6,568 bases of DNA, taken from assembly GCA_027005175.1 (NCBI GenBank), contig JALTMC010000205.1, positions 1 through 6,568 on the forward strand. The letters run 5' to 3'. A program made the position numbers and the translations under genes. Numbering within the stretch: the first letter of the stretch is position 1; each line of letters opens with the position of its first letter. Below the pieces are notes generated by a model. The model made no database searches. It worked only from the letters and a program-made list of their open reading frames with translations, and was not told the DNA's origin. The stretch comes from Myxococcales bacterium. Its GTDB lineage: Bacteria; Myxococcota_C; UBA6777. Positions 1-6,397 of this stretch are shown in pieces.

Positions 1-2145
1 GTCGGGGTTAGTTATGGCTATGTGAATCGCTATGGTCTTTTGCTTAAAGCGATGAATTACATGGCCAACAAAGATTTTGAGCCCAGTGCATTTCTTGTGA
101 TTCCCACTGCGGGCAAGGTTCAACTGATTTGTCATCGTTCTGAGATGGGGCAGGGGGCGCGTACGGTTCTCCCGATGATCTTGGCAGACGAACTCGAAGT
201 GCCATGGGACCAGATCGAGGTGGTACAGGCTTTGGGCGATCCAAAGTATGGGAGTCAGAACACGGATGGTTCCACCAGTGTTCGTGAGTTTTATACACGG
301 CTTCGGGAGGCAGCAGCAGGAACACGTGAGCTGCTTGAGCGAGCGGCTGCATCACAGTGGGGGGTGCCCTACGATCAGTGTGTGGCAGAGGCAGGACAGG
401 TTAAGCACTTACGCTCGAACCGAGTAGTGACGTACCAGAGTCTCGCTGCTGAAGCGTCCAAGATGGAGCTACCCAGCAATCCAACGCTTAAATCTCCCCG
501 TCAATTCAAGCTGATTGGCAAACCCGTCAAGGGGATTGATGTTGATGACATCTGTCAGGGGAAGGCCGTGTTTGGAGCGGATGTTACTCTACCCAACATG
601 GTCTATGCTTGTGCTGTACGTGCACCTCTTCCCGGTGCTCGGCTAAAAAAGTTTGATGCAACAGAGGCCAAAAAGGTTGTGGGGGTCTCAGAGGTTGTTT
701 CTCTCCAATCCTTCGGGAAAGCTGGACAAAACAACGAAGCTGTTTGTGTGGTGGCGAGTCATACCTGGGCGGCCATGCAAGGGGCTCGTGTTGTTAAAGC
801 GGAGTGGGATACCACAGGTCTTAAGCTGGACAATCGTGAGGAATTTCAGAAAGAGCTTCGAGAAGGGTTGGACAAAGAGACCGAGGTCTTTCGGAAGATT
901 GGCGATGTGAGCCGCGTAGAGAGAGAGGCAACCAAACTATGGGAGGCCACGTATTATGCGCCATTTCTTGTACATGCACCGATGGAGCCACCTGTGTGTT
1001 TGGCGAATGTTACGCAAGGAAAGTGTGAGGTCTGGGCTCCCACACAGGATCCTGTTCGAGCGAAAGGCGTTGTGGCAAAGATTCTCGATATCGATGCCAA
1101 GGATGTGACTCTTCATGTGACTTTGTTGGGTGGAGGGTTTGGTCGAAAGTCTCAGCCTGACTTTATCGCTGAAGCTGTAGGACTGTCGAAAAAAATCGGT
1201 AAGCCTGTTCGTGTGCAGTGGACGCGGGAAGACGAGATCAAACACGGTTTTTACCATGCGGAGAGTGTGCAGCGAATCAAGGCGGCAGTGGACGCGCATG
1301 GGATGCCTGTCTCTTGGCGGCATCAGGCAGCGTATCCATCTCTGTTGAATATCAGGATGTCGGGACAAGAAAATCCAAGCATCTTTGAGATGAATATGGG
1401 GGCGTTGAACATACCTTATGCTATTCCAAACGTTCGTTGTGAAGCTGGAAAAGCCGTGACATCGGTTCGAGTGGGCTGGTTGCGCAGTGTATGCAATTTG
1501 TTCCAGGGTTTTGCAGTCAACAGCTTTATCGATGAGCTAGCAGAGCAGGCCAAGATCGATCCCATTGAATACCGACTTCGATTGATTGGAAAACCCCGAA
1601 TCTTGCCCTCTCCTTTGGGAGAGGATATTTCTCAAAATACGGGTCGTTTGGCCGAGGTTATTCGGGTTGTACGCGATGCTTTTGGTTGGGAGAAGCCTCT
1701 CGCCAAAGGCCGTGGCAAAGGGTTTGCGAATCACTATAGTTTCTTTTCGTATGTTGCTTTGGCTATGGAGGTCAGCTGTGACAATGATGTGATTAAGATC
1801 CATCGTGTTGTGTGTGCCATCGATTGTGGCTTGGCTGTTAATCCAGAGAATGTACGAGCCCAAATGGAGGGGGCTGTTGTATTCGGTCTTTCGGCTGCTC
1901 TGTATGGAAAGGTGACGCTCAAAGAGGGTGTGGTGGAACAGAGTAACTTTCACGACTATCCATTGCTACGTATGCAAGAAATGCCCCGGATCGAAGTCCA
2001 TATCGTCAATGGTGATCCTCGACGACCTACAGGGGTGGGGGAACCCGGTGTTCCGGTGGTCGCTCCCGCCCTAGCATCCGCTATTTACGATGTCACCAAG
2101 AAGCGGCTACGCGAGATGCCCTTTGCTGAAAAACTTACGAGCTAA
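1..2145 (+). CDS. Molybdopterin-binding oxidoreductase subunit, isoquinoline 1-oxidoreductase beta / aldehyde dehydrogenase type (5' partial)
   Basis: Large molybdenum-cofactor subunit of the xanthine dehydrogenase superfamily. Such subunits hydroxylate N-heterocycles or oxidise aldehydes together with a small 2Fe-2S subunit. The frame is open from base 1 (714 codons). A GTG at 22 is the first possible start but has no ribosome binding site, so the true start, and any Tat signal, probably lies left of the window. Numbering from that GTG: SEMGQG (40-45), typical of the IorB branch; the older-domain junction around FGADVTLPNMVYA (184-196); HAPMEPP (318-324); the cofactor loop GGGFGRK (370-376); SFIDELAEQAKIDPIEYRL (501-519); and GVGEPG (671-676) with the expected catalytic Glu674. 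The C-terminus ends as the family does. Length is near the usual 700-750 residues. No partner subunit is visible, and the substrate cannot be told. The family call is firm; the subfamily name is moderately sure. Confidence 0.93.
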   Translation, partial: VGVSYGYVNRYGLLLKAMNYMANKDFEPSAFLVIPTAGKVQLICHRSEMGQGARTVLPMILADELEVPWDQIEVVQALGDPKYGSQNTDGSTSVREFYTRLREAAAGTRELLERAAASQWGVPYDQCVAEAGQVKHLRSNRVVTYQSLAAEASKMELPSNPTLKSPRQFKLIGKPVKGIDVDDICQGKAVFGADVTLPNMVYACAVRAPLPGARLKKFDATEAKKVVGVSEVVSLQSFGKAGQNNEAVCVVASHTWAAMQGARVVKAEWDTTGLKLDNREEFQKELREGLDKETEVFRKIGDVSRVEREATKLWEATYYAPFLVHAPMEPPVCLANVTQGKCEVWAPTQDPVRAKGVVAKILDIDAKDVTLHVTLLGGGFGRKSQPDFIAEAVGLSKKIGKPVRVQWTREDEIKHGFYHAESVQRIKAAVDAHGMPVSWRHQAAYPSLLNIRMSGQENPSIFEMNMGALNIPYAIPNVRCEAGKAVTSVRVGWLRSVCNLFQGFAVNSFIDELAEQAKIDPIEYRLRLIGKPRILPSPLGEDISQNTGRLAEVIRVVRDAFGWEKPLAKGRGKGFANHYSFFSYVALAMEVSCDNDVIKIHRVVCAIDCGLAVNPENVRAQMEGAVVFGLSAALYGKVTLKEGVVEQSNFHDYPLLRMQEMPRIEVHIVNGDPRRPTGVGEPGVPVVAPALASAIYDVTKKRLREMPFAEKLTS

Positions 2146-2155
2146 GGGAACCCTC

Positions 2156-2330
2156 GCTATTCTTTGCGATGAAAAGGTGAACAGGTCACTTCCGACATCT
2201 TTGGGTTTGGGTTGCTTGGCTATTCTTTGCGATGAAAAAGGTGGACGGGCCGCTTCCGACATTTCATCTTTGGGTTTGGGTTGCTTGGCTATTCTTTGCG
2301 ATGAAAAAGCAGATAGGTCTCTTCGGAGCT
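2156..2330. repeat. 63/69-bp tandem repeat duplicating the 3' end of the cyclase gene
   Basis: Three copies begin with the same 20 bases (GCTATTCTTTGCGATGAAAA) at 2156, 2219 and 2288. Copy 1 is 63 bp and copy 2 is 69 bp; copy 2 has one extra A and an extra TTCAT. Both then share the CTTTGGGTTTGGGTTGCTTG block. Copy 3 is partial and lies inside the cyclase gene, where similarity continues to about 2327 (11 of 13 bases over 2315-2327). Read on the minus strand, each copy encodes LFHRKE-stop or a near match, so the end of the cyclase gene appears twice more after its own stop. The repeats fill almost the whole convergent gap. No stem-plus-T-run terminator is seen there. Short reading frames through it stay open only because both unit lengths are multiples of three. 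Confidence 0.9.
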
Positions 2331-4127
2331 TCCTCCTTTGAGTTCGATACGTCCGCGTTTTTCGCAATAAAACTTTTCTTGAAGAAGGTGGTAGGTGCGA
2401 GTGCTGATCTGAATCTTGCCTGGAACACCATGGGATTCCATGCGGCTGGCCATATTCATGGTTTTTCCCCAGAGATCATACTGGTAGGTTTGTTTACCGA
2501 TCACCCCTGCAACAACAGAGCCACTGTGGAGTCCAATACGCAGCTCAACCGGAGTCCCTTTTGGGGTTGTAAAGGAGTGGGCTACTTGCATCATCTCCAG
2601 AGCAAACATGGCGGCTCTTTCGACGTGATCTTCCTGGAAGAATGGGACTCCTGCGACGGCGATATAACCATCTCCCAGGGTTCGTAGTTTGGTCATTTCA
2701 TATTTGTCACAGAGATCATCAAAGGCTGAAAACAATTCATTGAGAAAAACAACAAGATCGGTAGGACTTAATTCCCATTGACTGAATTCAACGATATCAG
2801 CAAAGAGAATCGTCGTTTCCTCAAAATGGTCTGCGATGACTTGAGGCCCATCTTTGAGACGTTCTGCCACCGAAGCAGGGAGCATATTTTTGAGCAAGCG
2901 TTCTGATCTCATACGTTCTTTTTTTAGTTTTTGGTAGAGGCGTGCTTTTTCCAGGATGGTTGCAAGTTGTCCGGCGATGGCTTCAAAGATCTCAATGTGA
3001 GCGTCCTGGTACATATAGGGGTCGATGCAAGAGAAAAATAAAAATCCAACGGTTTTGCCAAATGTGTTTAAAGGACAGGTCAGGCTGGAGTGAAATCCTT
3101 CTTGAAGCAATAACTTGCTGGAGATGGATTGAGGGTGGCTGCGTATATGCTCCTCAAGATCATTGATAATTCGGGACCGACCGACACGCCCGAGTTGCTT
3201 TAGGCTGGTTTCTTCTAGAGACAGCGTGTATCCCGGTGGCATATTGATATTGGGGCGTTGAGAGCGGACCCAACGTGTGTGCACTGCTCCGTCTTTATTA
3301 ACCGTGGCAAAACTTATTCGTTGGTAGGGGATAATTTTATGAAACTCTTCGTAAATATAGTCTAAGATCTCATCGAGATTGAGACCGGCATTCAAGCGAT
3401 GGGTGATTCCAGATAAAAACTGAACTTCTTTAATACTTTCATCATAATTTTCGGCGAGCCGCAGCAGGATGGAACCAAATTGGGTAACTGTTTCGTGTTG
3501 ATCCGAGCTGTATTCCTCTCCAACTCTTTCTGGTAATAGGTTTTGGATCTCCTGACTATTTTGCTGTCGAGCCGCAAACTCCTCTTCATACTTGTACCCA
3601 TGTTGCAAGATCTCAGCAATCTCTGAGGCAATGCGTTGAAAGGATTGGATATGTGCATCTTTGTAGGTATTGTATTCGGTGCTGGAAAAGAAAATAATAC
3701 CAAAAGGGCCACTGTCTACCAGTAAGGGACAGGCCAAATTGGAACGAATGCCTTCTTGTAGTATCAGTCGGGTTGATTGAGAATCAGGACGTTCAGCCAG
3801 AAGCTCCTCTAGATTGTTGATGATACGTGGCTTTCCTGTGCGAATGATTGTATGGAGAGAGCTTCCCTCCAGAGTGGCTTGGTATCCGATCGGTAGAGAG
3901 AGTTCGGGTCGCTCTGACCGTGCCCAAACGGAGCGAAGAGCTTTTCCGTCGTCTACCATGACTGCCAATCCCAGACGGGTGAAGGGAATAACTTTTCGAA
4001 GAGATTGATAAATATAATGTAAAATCTCATCTGTCAGGAAGCTTGAATCGACCTTCTTCGCAATGCCTTTCAGCATCTTCAGATCATTCACTTGATGTTC
4101 GAAGATAATTTGGTCGAAGGGCTTCAT
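2289..4127 (-). CDS. Tandem GAF-domain class III adenylate (nucleotide) cyclase
   Basis: 612 residues; makes a cyclic nucleotide, probably cAMP, in the cytoplasm under control of GAF sensor domains. GAF1 spans about 22-175 and GAF2 about 243-395. They are clearly related (DEILHYIY/DEILDYIY, GKPRIINNLEE/GRSRIINDLEE, LQEGIRSNLACPL/LQEGFHSSLTCPL, YKDAHI/YQDAHI). A coiled transducer helix (about 395-435, SERLLKNMLPASVAERL) leads into the cyclase domain (about 436-612). The metal aspartates are D444 (LFADIVEF) and D486 (TLGDGY). D551 in QYDLWG matches the adenine-selective Asp, and N558 and R562 match the transition-state residues. The residue usually Lys in adenylate cyclases is Arg482. No transmembrane segment is seen. 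The frame is open to 4379, but the start at 4127 is preferred because GAF homology begins just after it and a G-rich GGTGG stretch precedes it; the upstream extension is low-complexity and unlike the family. The last codons lie in a tandem repeat. Confidence 0.93.
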   Translation of the reverse strand: MKPFDQIIFEHQVNDLKMLKGIAKKVDSSFLTDEILHYIYQSLRKVIPFTRLGLAVMVDDGKALRSVWARSERPELSLPIGYQATLEGSSLHTIIRTGKPRIINNLEELLAERPDSQSTRLILQEGIRSNLACPLLVDSGPFGIIFFSSTEYNTYKDAHIQSFQRIASEIAEILQHGYKYEEEFAARQQNSQEIQNLLPERVGEEYSSDQHETVTQFGSILLRLAENYDESIKEVQFLSGITHRLNAGLNLDEILDYIYEEFHKIIPYQRISFATVNKDGAVHTRWVRSQRPNINMPPGYTLSLEETSLKQLGRVGRSRIINDLEEHIRSHPQSISSKLLLQEGFHSSLTCPLNTFGKTVGFLFFSCIDPYMYQDAHIEIFEAIAGQLATILEKARLYQKLKKERMRSERLLKNMLPASVAERLKDGPQVIADHFEETTILFADIVEFSQWELSPTDLVVFLNELFSAFDDLCDKYEMTKLRTLGDGYIAVAGVPFFQEDHVERAAMFALEMMQVAHSFTTPKGTPVELRIGLHSGSVVAGVIGKQTYQYDLWGKTMNMASRMESHGVPGKIQISTRTYHLLQEKFYCEKRGRIELKGGSSEETYLLFHRKE

Positions 4128-4221
4128 CCCACCACCCCCAAGTCTGTGTTGCAAGCCATCCCTGGCCACACTTCTCCCCGGAAAGACCCTTTCCAAGAAA
4201 AAAGAAAATATGTTCTGACAT

Positions 4222-4272
4222 AGTATAGACATTATCTGTTGCGGACGAAACCTCGCTTGACTTGAATCAAGT
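4222..4272 (-). promoter_or_regulatory. Possible promoter -10 box and upstream palindrome for the cyclase gene
   Basis: On the minus strand a TATACT (4222-4227) lies about 95 bases upstream of the chosen start and could be a -10 box. The -35 at 17-bp spacing (TTTCGT) is poor. About 40 bases further upstream is a perfect odd palindrome, ACTTGAATCAAGT (4260-4272), where an activator or repressor could bind. The position fits a regulated promoter, but short AT-rich matches like these also arise by chance. Confidence 0.25.
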
Positions 4273-4406
4273 ATATGTTTGGTTTGTGTCAAAATGAAAG
4301 GTTGCCAAGCATGGCGTAAGCAAGAGTCGGTGTATTTTCTGAGATAACAGTATGATGCTTGCGGTCCCACAAGATGCACAACGAAATGCGGAATTTGGCC
4401 TGTGCA

Positions 4407-4426
4407 CCTTGGAATTCATTCCAAGG
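4407..4426. repeat. REP-like hairpin with TTCA loop, copy 1
   Basis: CCTTGGAA, loop TTCA, TTCCAAGG: a perfect 8-bp stem. It is followed by CTCGT. The same core (GAA-TTCA-TTC) and the same trailing CTCGT occur in the hairpin at 4584-4603, with the inner stem pairs changed on both sides, so the stem is conserved while the sequence is not. Confidence 0.7.
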
Positions 4427-4452
4427 CTCGTGGTCTCCCAAGATATTGATGG

Positions 4453-4558
4453 GTAGAAGTTCCTGTCGGGACTGACTCTCTCTTTTCATCGATACTGTGA
4501 CGGATGAACAACAGTATCATTGCATCATGATTTCAGAGTCCCGGTAGGGACTTATCCC
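4453..4558. repeat. REPIN/BIME-like inverted pair of hairpins
   Basis: Two related hairpins face each other. The left is AGTTCC-TGTC-GGGACT (4458-4473, one G-T pair). The right is AGTCCC-GGTA-GGGACT (4537-4552, perfect 6-bp stem). Between them GATACTGT (4491-4498) pairs with ACAGTATC (4511-4518). Reading the right half on the other strand gives the same order as the left half: a G-rich foot, the hairpin, then GATACTGT. The left foot contains GTAG (4453-4456), the kind of tetranucleotide that precedes REP hairpins served by RAYT (IS200-like) transposases. No RAYT gene is in the window. The structure is directly visible; the REPIN name is inferred. Confidence 0.6.
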
Positions 4559-4583
4559 TTTTCAATATCGTTCAAGCCGTCAG

Positions 4584-4603
4584 CCTGAGAATTCATTCTC
4601 AGG
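4584..4603. repeat. REP-like hairpin with TTCA loop, copy 2
   Basis: CCTGAGAA, loop TTCA, TTCTCAGG: a perfect 8-bp stem, followed by TGCTCGT. It is in the same orientation as the hairpin at 4407-4426 and shares its loop, inner three pairs, outer CCT/AGG and trailing CTCGT. The two differ by compensating changes in the stem. Together they flank the inverted hairpin pair. Confidence 0.7.
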
Positions 4604-4640
4604 TGCTCGTTGCGTATCTCGTAAAATAGGGTCAATAGGC

Positions 4641-4646
4641 TATAAT
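4641..4646 (+). promoter_or_regulatory. Consensus -10 box (TATAAT) without a clear -35
   Basis: A perfect TATAAT lies just after the REP-like cluster. No TTGACA-like box sits 16-18 bases upstream, and the nearest candidate (TTGCGT at 4610-4615) is 25 bases away. There is no TG extension. If active, it would start a transcript near 4652 running into the stem-forming stretch at 4678-4767. Confidence 0.3.
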
Positions 4647-4651
4647 AATCA

Positions 4652-4770
4652 TCAAAAAAGACTTCTTATGTTGTGGGTGTGGAAACCCCATCCCGAACGC
4701 AGACCCGGCAGAATCCACAGGACGAAGGCCGGATGGGGTGGGGGTCGTTGACGAGGGAGAGCTTGTCTAG
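4652..4770 (+). ncRNA. Candidate structured RNA with possible H-type pseudoknot
   Basis: This stretch has no convincing reading frame but strong pairing potential. TGTGGA (4678-4683) pairs with TCCACA (4714-4719), and ACCCCATCC (4685-4693) pairs perfectly with GGATGGGGT (4731-4739). The two stems interleave, as in an H-type pseudoknot. A competing pairing is CCGGC (4705-4709) with GCCGG (4728-4732). GACGAG (4750-4755) can pair with CTTGTC (4762-4767). A consensus -10 box lies just upstream. The bases CCCATCCCGAAC (4687-4698) match the conserved loop C region of 5S rRNA, but the rest does not fold as 5S. It matches no riboswitch or RNA family I recognise. It could equally be G/C-rich spacer or a remnant. 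Confidence 0.25.
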
Positions 4771-4777
4771 GTTACTG

Positions 4778-4956
4778 TACAACTGAGACTGAAATGTTGT
4801 ATGCGGCAGTATGAGGCGTCTTGTTTTTGACTGCGAAGCCTTTCTGAGTTGTGATAAGTCTCTTGTCCTTCAAACTCGTTGAGGCCAGCGCATTTTTTGA
4901 TACCTGAAGAGCGTAAGTATTTCGCCAAAGAACGGAACTAGAGCAAGTTTAGGATA
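4778..4956. other. Non-coding stretch downstream of the hydrolase gene
   Basis: No gene or clear signal is seen here. The only pairing of note is TACAAC (4778-4783) with GTTGTA (4796-4801). An imperfect AGGC...GCCT stem around 4813-4841 has no adjoining T-run in the minus direction, so no terminator for the hydrolase gene is evident. Confidence 0.4.
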
Positions 4957-4995
4957 GCATTACTTCTTGGCATTACTTCTTGACATTACTTTTGA
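4957..4995. repeat. 13-bp triple tandem repeat spanning the hydrolase stop codon
   Basis: GCATTACTTCTTG occurs at 4957-4969 and again, identically, at 4970-4982; a diverged third copy, ACATTACTTTTGA, is at 4983-4995. On the minus strand each unit carries AAGTAATG or AAAGTAATG, so the stop region of the hydrolase gene is repeated. Thirteen bases shift the frame, yet the next frame also ends in Asn-Ala-Lys-Lys-stop at 4960, close to the real end Asn-Val-Lys-Lys-stop. Confidence 0.85.
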
Positions 4996-6193
4996 GTATC
5001 GCGGGTAGTATCGCATAGTATTCCGTCGATTTAACGACGTCCTCCAGGGGAGCACGATCCATGACGGTATGAGCATCAACCTCATCGCCGGGTCCAAAGC
5101 CAATGGAGGGGATACCACCTTTTCCACGCCAGTAGATACCGTTGGTGCTGAAGTCCCACTTGCCAGAAGGAGCATCAACAAGGCCGACAGCAGCGCGAGC
5201 TTCCTGGGAAGATGTCACCAACTCGTGATCTTCATCGAGGGCCCAGGCTGGATAGTACTTCTCAACAGGAAATTTAAAGCCCGTGTAGCTGGGTTCATCG
5301 TAGAATAACATCTCCACAGTGATGTCACCACGCTCGCGATTCTCCGCAGGGATCAGCTGGCGAACAGCCTCGATCACATCCTCAACCCCTTCACCAAACG
5401 TGACACGACGATCGATGTAGATCGTACACTGGTTGGGAACAGCGTTGATGCTAGGGGTCTCAACTTCCATATCAGTGACGGTGATCTTTCCATGTCCCAG
5501 GAAGTCATGGTCCCCCAAATCGGGTTCCATCTTGGAAATGGCCTCAATCACCGGTAGCATCTTGTAGATCGCGTTGTCTCCGAGATGATTGCTGGCTGCG
5601 TGAGCGCTCTTGCCTTTGGCCACCACCTTCATCTCCACACGGCCCTTGTGACCGCGATATGTGAGCATCTTCGTCGGCTCACCAATCACAGCAAAGTCGG
5701 GTTTAATCCCTTCATGCTCTACAAAAGCGTGGGGAGCAATACCATCACACCACTCTTCCATATTTCCAAAGTAGTAGGCTGTCCAACCCTCAAGCAAGCC
5801 ATGCTTGTGAGCCAGTGACAAGCCATAAACCATACCCGGCGTGCTACCTTTTTCGTCACAAGCACCACGAGCATAGAGATAGCCATCCTCGATCTTTCCT
5901 TCAAATGGATCAAAGGTCCACTCGCTCTTATCACCAAGCCCCACCGTATCAATATGACTGTCATATACAATCTTCAGTGGACCATCACCGATCTCACCTA
6001 CAATGTTGCCCATGCTATCAAACCAAGTCTTTCGAAAACCAAGCTTCTTCATCTCCTCTTCAATTCGCAACCCAACCTCTCGGATCTGCGATTCCATCGA
6101 GGGGATCGCACAGATCTCCCGCAAAAACTTGATGATGTCATCCTTCTTTTCTGCAACTTCTGCTTGTATCGTTCCAACTTTGTCTTTCCACAT
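4973..6193 (-). CDS. ygeY: YgeY-family M20 zinc hydrolase (selenium metabolism-linked)
   Basis: 406-residue cytoplasmic metallohydrolase of the M20 (ArgE/DapE) family; no signal peptide. All expected di-zinc residues are present: H80 and D82 in DSHIDTVG, bridging D113 in ARGACDEKG, catalytic base E146 and ligand E147 in NMEEWCDG, E172 in IGEPT, and H375 near the C-terminus in DAHT. The lid/dimer domain lies about 180-295, with H198 in GKSAHAA. YgeY-like features include EWTFDPFEG (91-99), GDNAIYKM (205-212), IDRRVTFGE (260-268), YYPAWALDEDH (313-323) and WDFSTNG (346-352). Relatives are found in clusters for selenium-dependent or anaerobic purine and ureide breakdown, but the exact substrate is not settled. 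The start is well supported by AAGGAG five bases upstream. It lies 204 bases after a threonine synthase-like gene on the same strand, so co-transcription is possible. The stop lies in a 13-bp repeat. Confidence 0.93.
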   Translation of the reverse strand: MWKDKVGTIQAEVAEKKDDIIKFLREICAIPSMESQIREVGLRIEEEMKKLGFRKTWFDSMGNIVGEIGDGPLKIVYDSHIDTVGLGDKSEWTFDPFEGKIEDGYLYARGACDEKGSTPGMVYGLSLAHKHGLLEGWTAYYFGNMEEWCDGIAPHAFVEHEGIKPDFAVIGEPTKMLTYRGHKGRVEMKVVAKGKSAHAASNHLGDNAIYKMLPVIEAISKMEPDLGDHDFLGHGKITVTDMEVETPSINAVPNQCTIYIDRRVTFGEGVEDVIEAVRQLIPAENRERGDITVEMLFYDEPSYTGFKFPVEKYYPAWALDEDHELVTSSQEARAAVGLVDAPSGKWDFSTNGIYWRGKGGIPSIGFGPGDEVDAHTVMDRAPLEDVVKSTEYYAILPAILKSNVKK

Positions 6194-6198
6194 AATAG

Positions 6199-6204
6199 CT
6201 CCTT
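6199..6204 (-). promoter_or_regulatory. Ribosome binding site of the YgeY-type gene
   Basis: AAGGAG on the minus strand, five bases before the ATG at 6193. It is the strongest Shine-Dalgarno match in front of any gene here and fixes this start. Confidence 0.85.
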
Positions 6205-6397
6205 CTCTTTTGAGTTCCGAGTTCTTCGTTCCGAGATGGACACTTCGCTACGCTCGGAAATTTTCGTTTGAGGGTTCTACATTCAAGCGGTCGGCCTTCC
6301 GATTCTTTTCTTGGCCGAGCCAAGCTCGGTCGTTATGAGTTCTTGGCTTGTGGGGTCTTTCTTGGCCAAGCAAGATTCGAGAGCTTTGAACCGCAAC
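6205..6397. repeat. Intergenic gap with short palindromes and direct repeats
   Basis: The gap between the two right-hand genes holds several short repeats. GTTCCGAG occurs at 6214-6221 and 6228-6235, and TTCCGAG (6229-6235) can pair with CTCGGAA (6253-6259). CCGAGC-CAA-GCTCGG (6315-6329) is a perfect 6-bp hairpin. TTTCTTGGCC followed by GAGC or AAGC occurs near 6308 and again near 6358; the second copy includes the perfect palindrome CTTGGCCAAG (6361-6370). None is followed by a T-run on the minus strand, so a terminator is not supported. No promoter for the hydrolase gene could be picked out. Confidence 0.5.

Noticed and set aside
2090-2367. Short repeat-containing proteins on either strand in the convergent gap
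   Set aside because: Their repeated peptides only reflect the 63/69-bp DNA repeat, whose unit lengths are multiples of three. They overlap the ends of two real genes and have no start signals.
4128-4379. An 84-residue N-terminal extension of the cyclase (ATG at 4379)
   Set aside because: The extension has no GAF-like or signal features, overlaps the likely promoter and palindrome, and lacks a ribosome binding site at its start. The start at 4127 fits the domain boundary.
4289-4489. A 66-codon reading frame on the minus strand
   Set aside because: It runs through two of the REP-like hairpins, has no recognisable domain, and its frame is explained by the repeat sequences.
4407-4603. A CRISPR array
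   Set aside because: The hairpins are of two different sequences, two are inverted, and there are no regular spacers of equal length.
4676-4770. A functional 5S rRNA gene
   Set aside because: Only the loop C-like core and a short later segment resemble 5S. The ends do not pair to form helix I, the bases after CCCGAAC are wrong, and the spacing between the two conserved parts is about 8 bases too long.
6315-6329. A rho-independent terminator after the threonine synthase-like gene
   Set aside because: The CCGAGC/GCTCGG hairpin is followed on the minus strand by CCAAGAAAAG, not a T-run.
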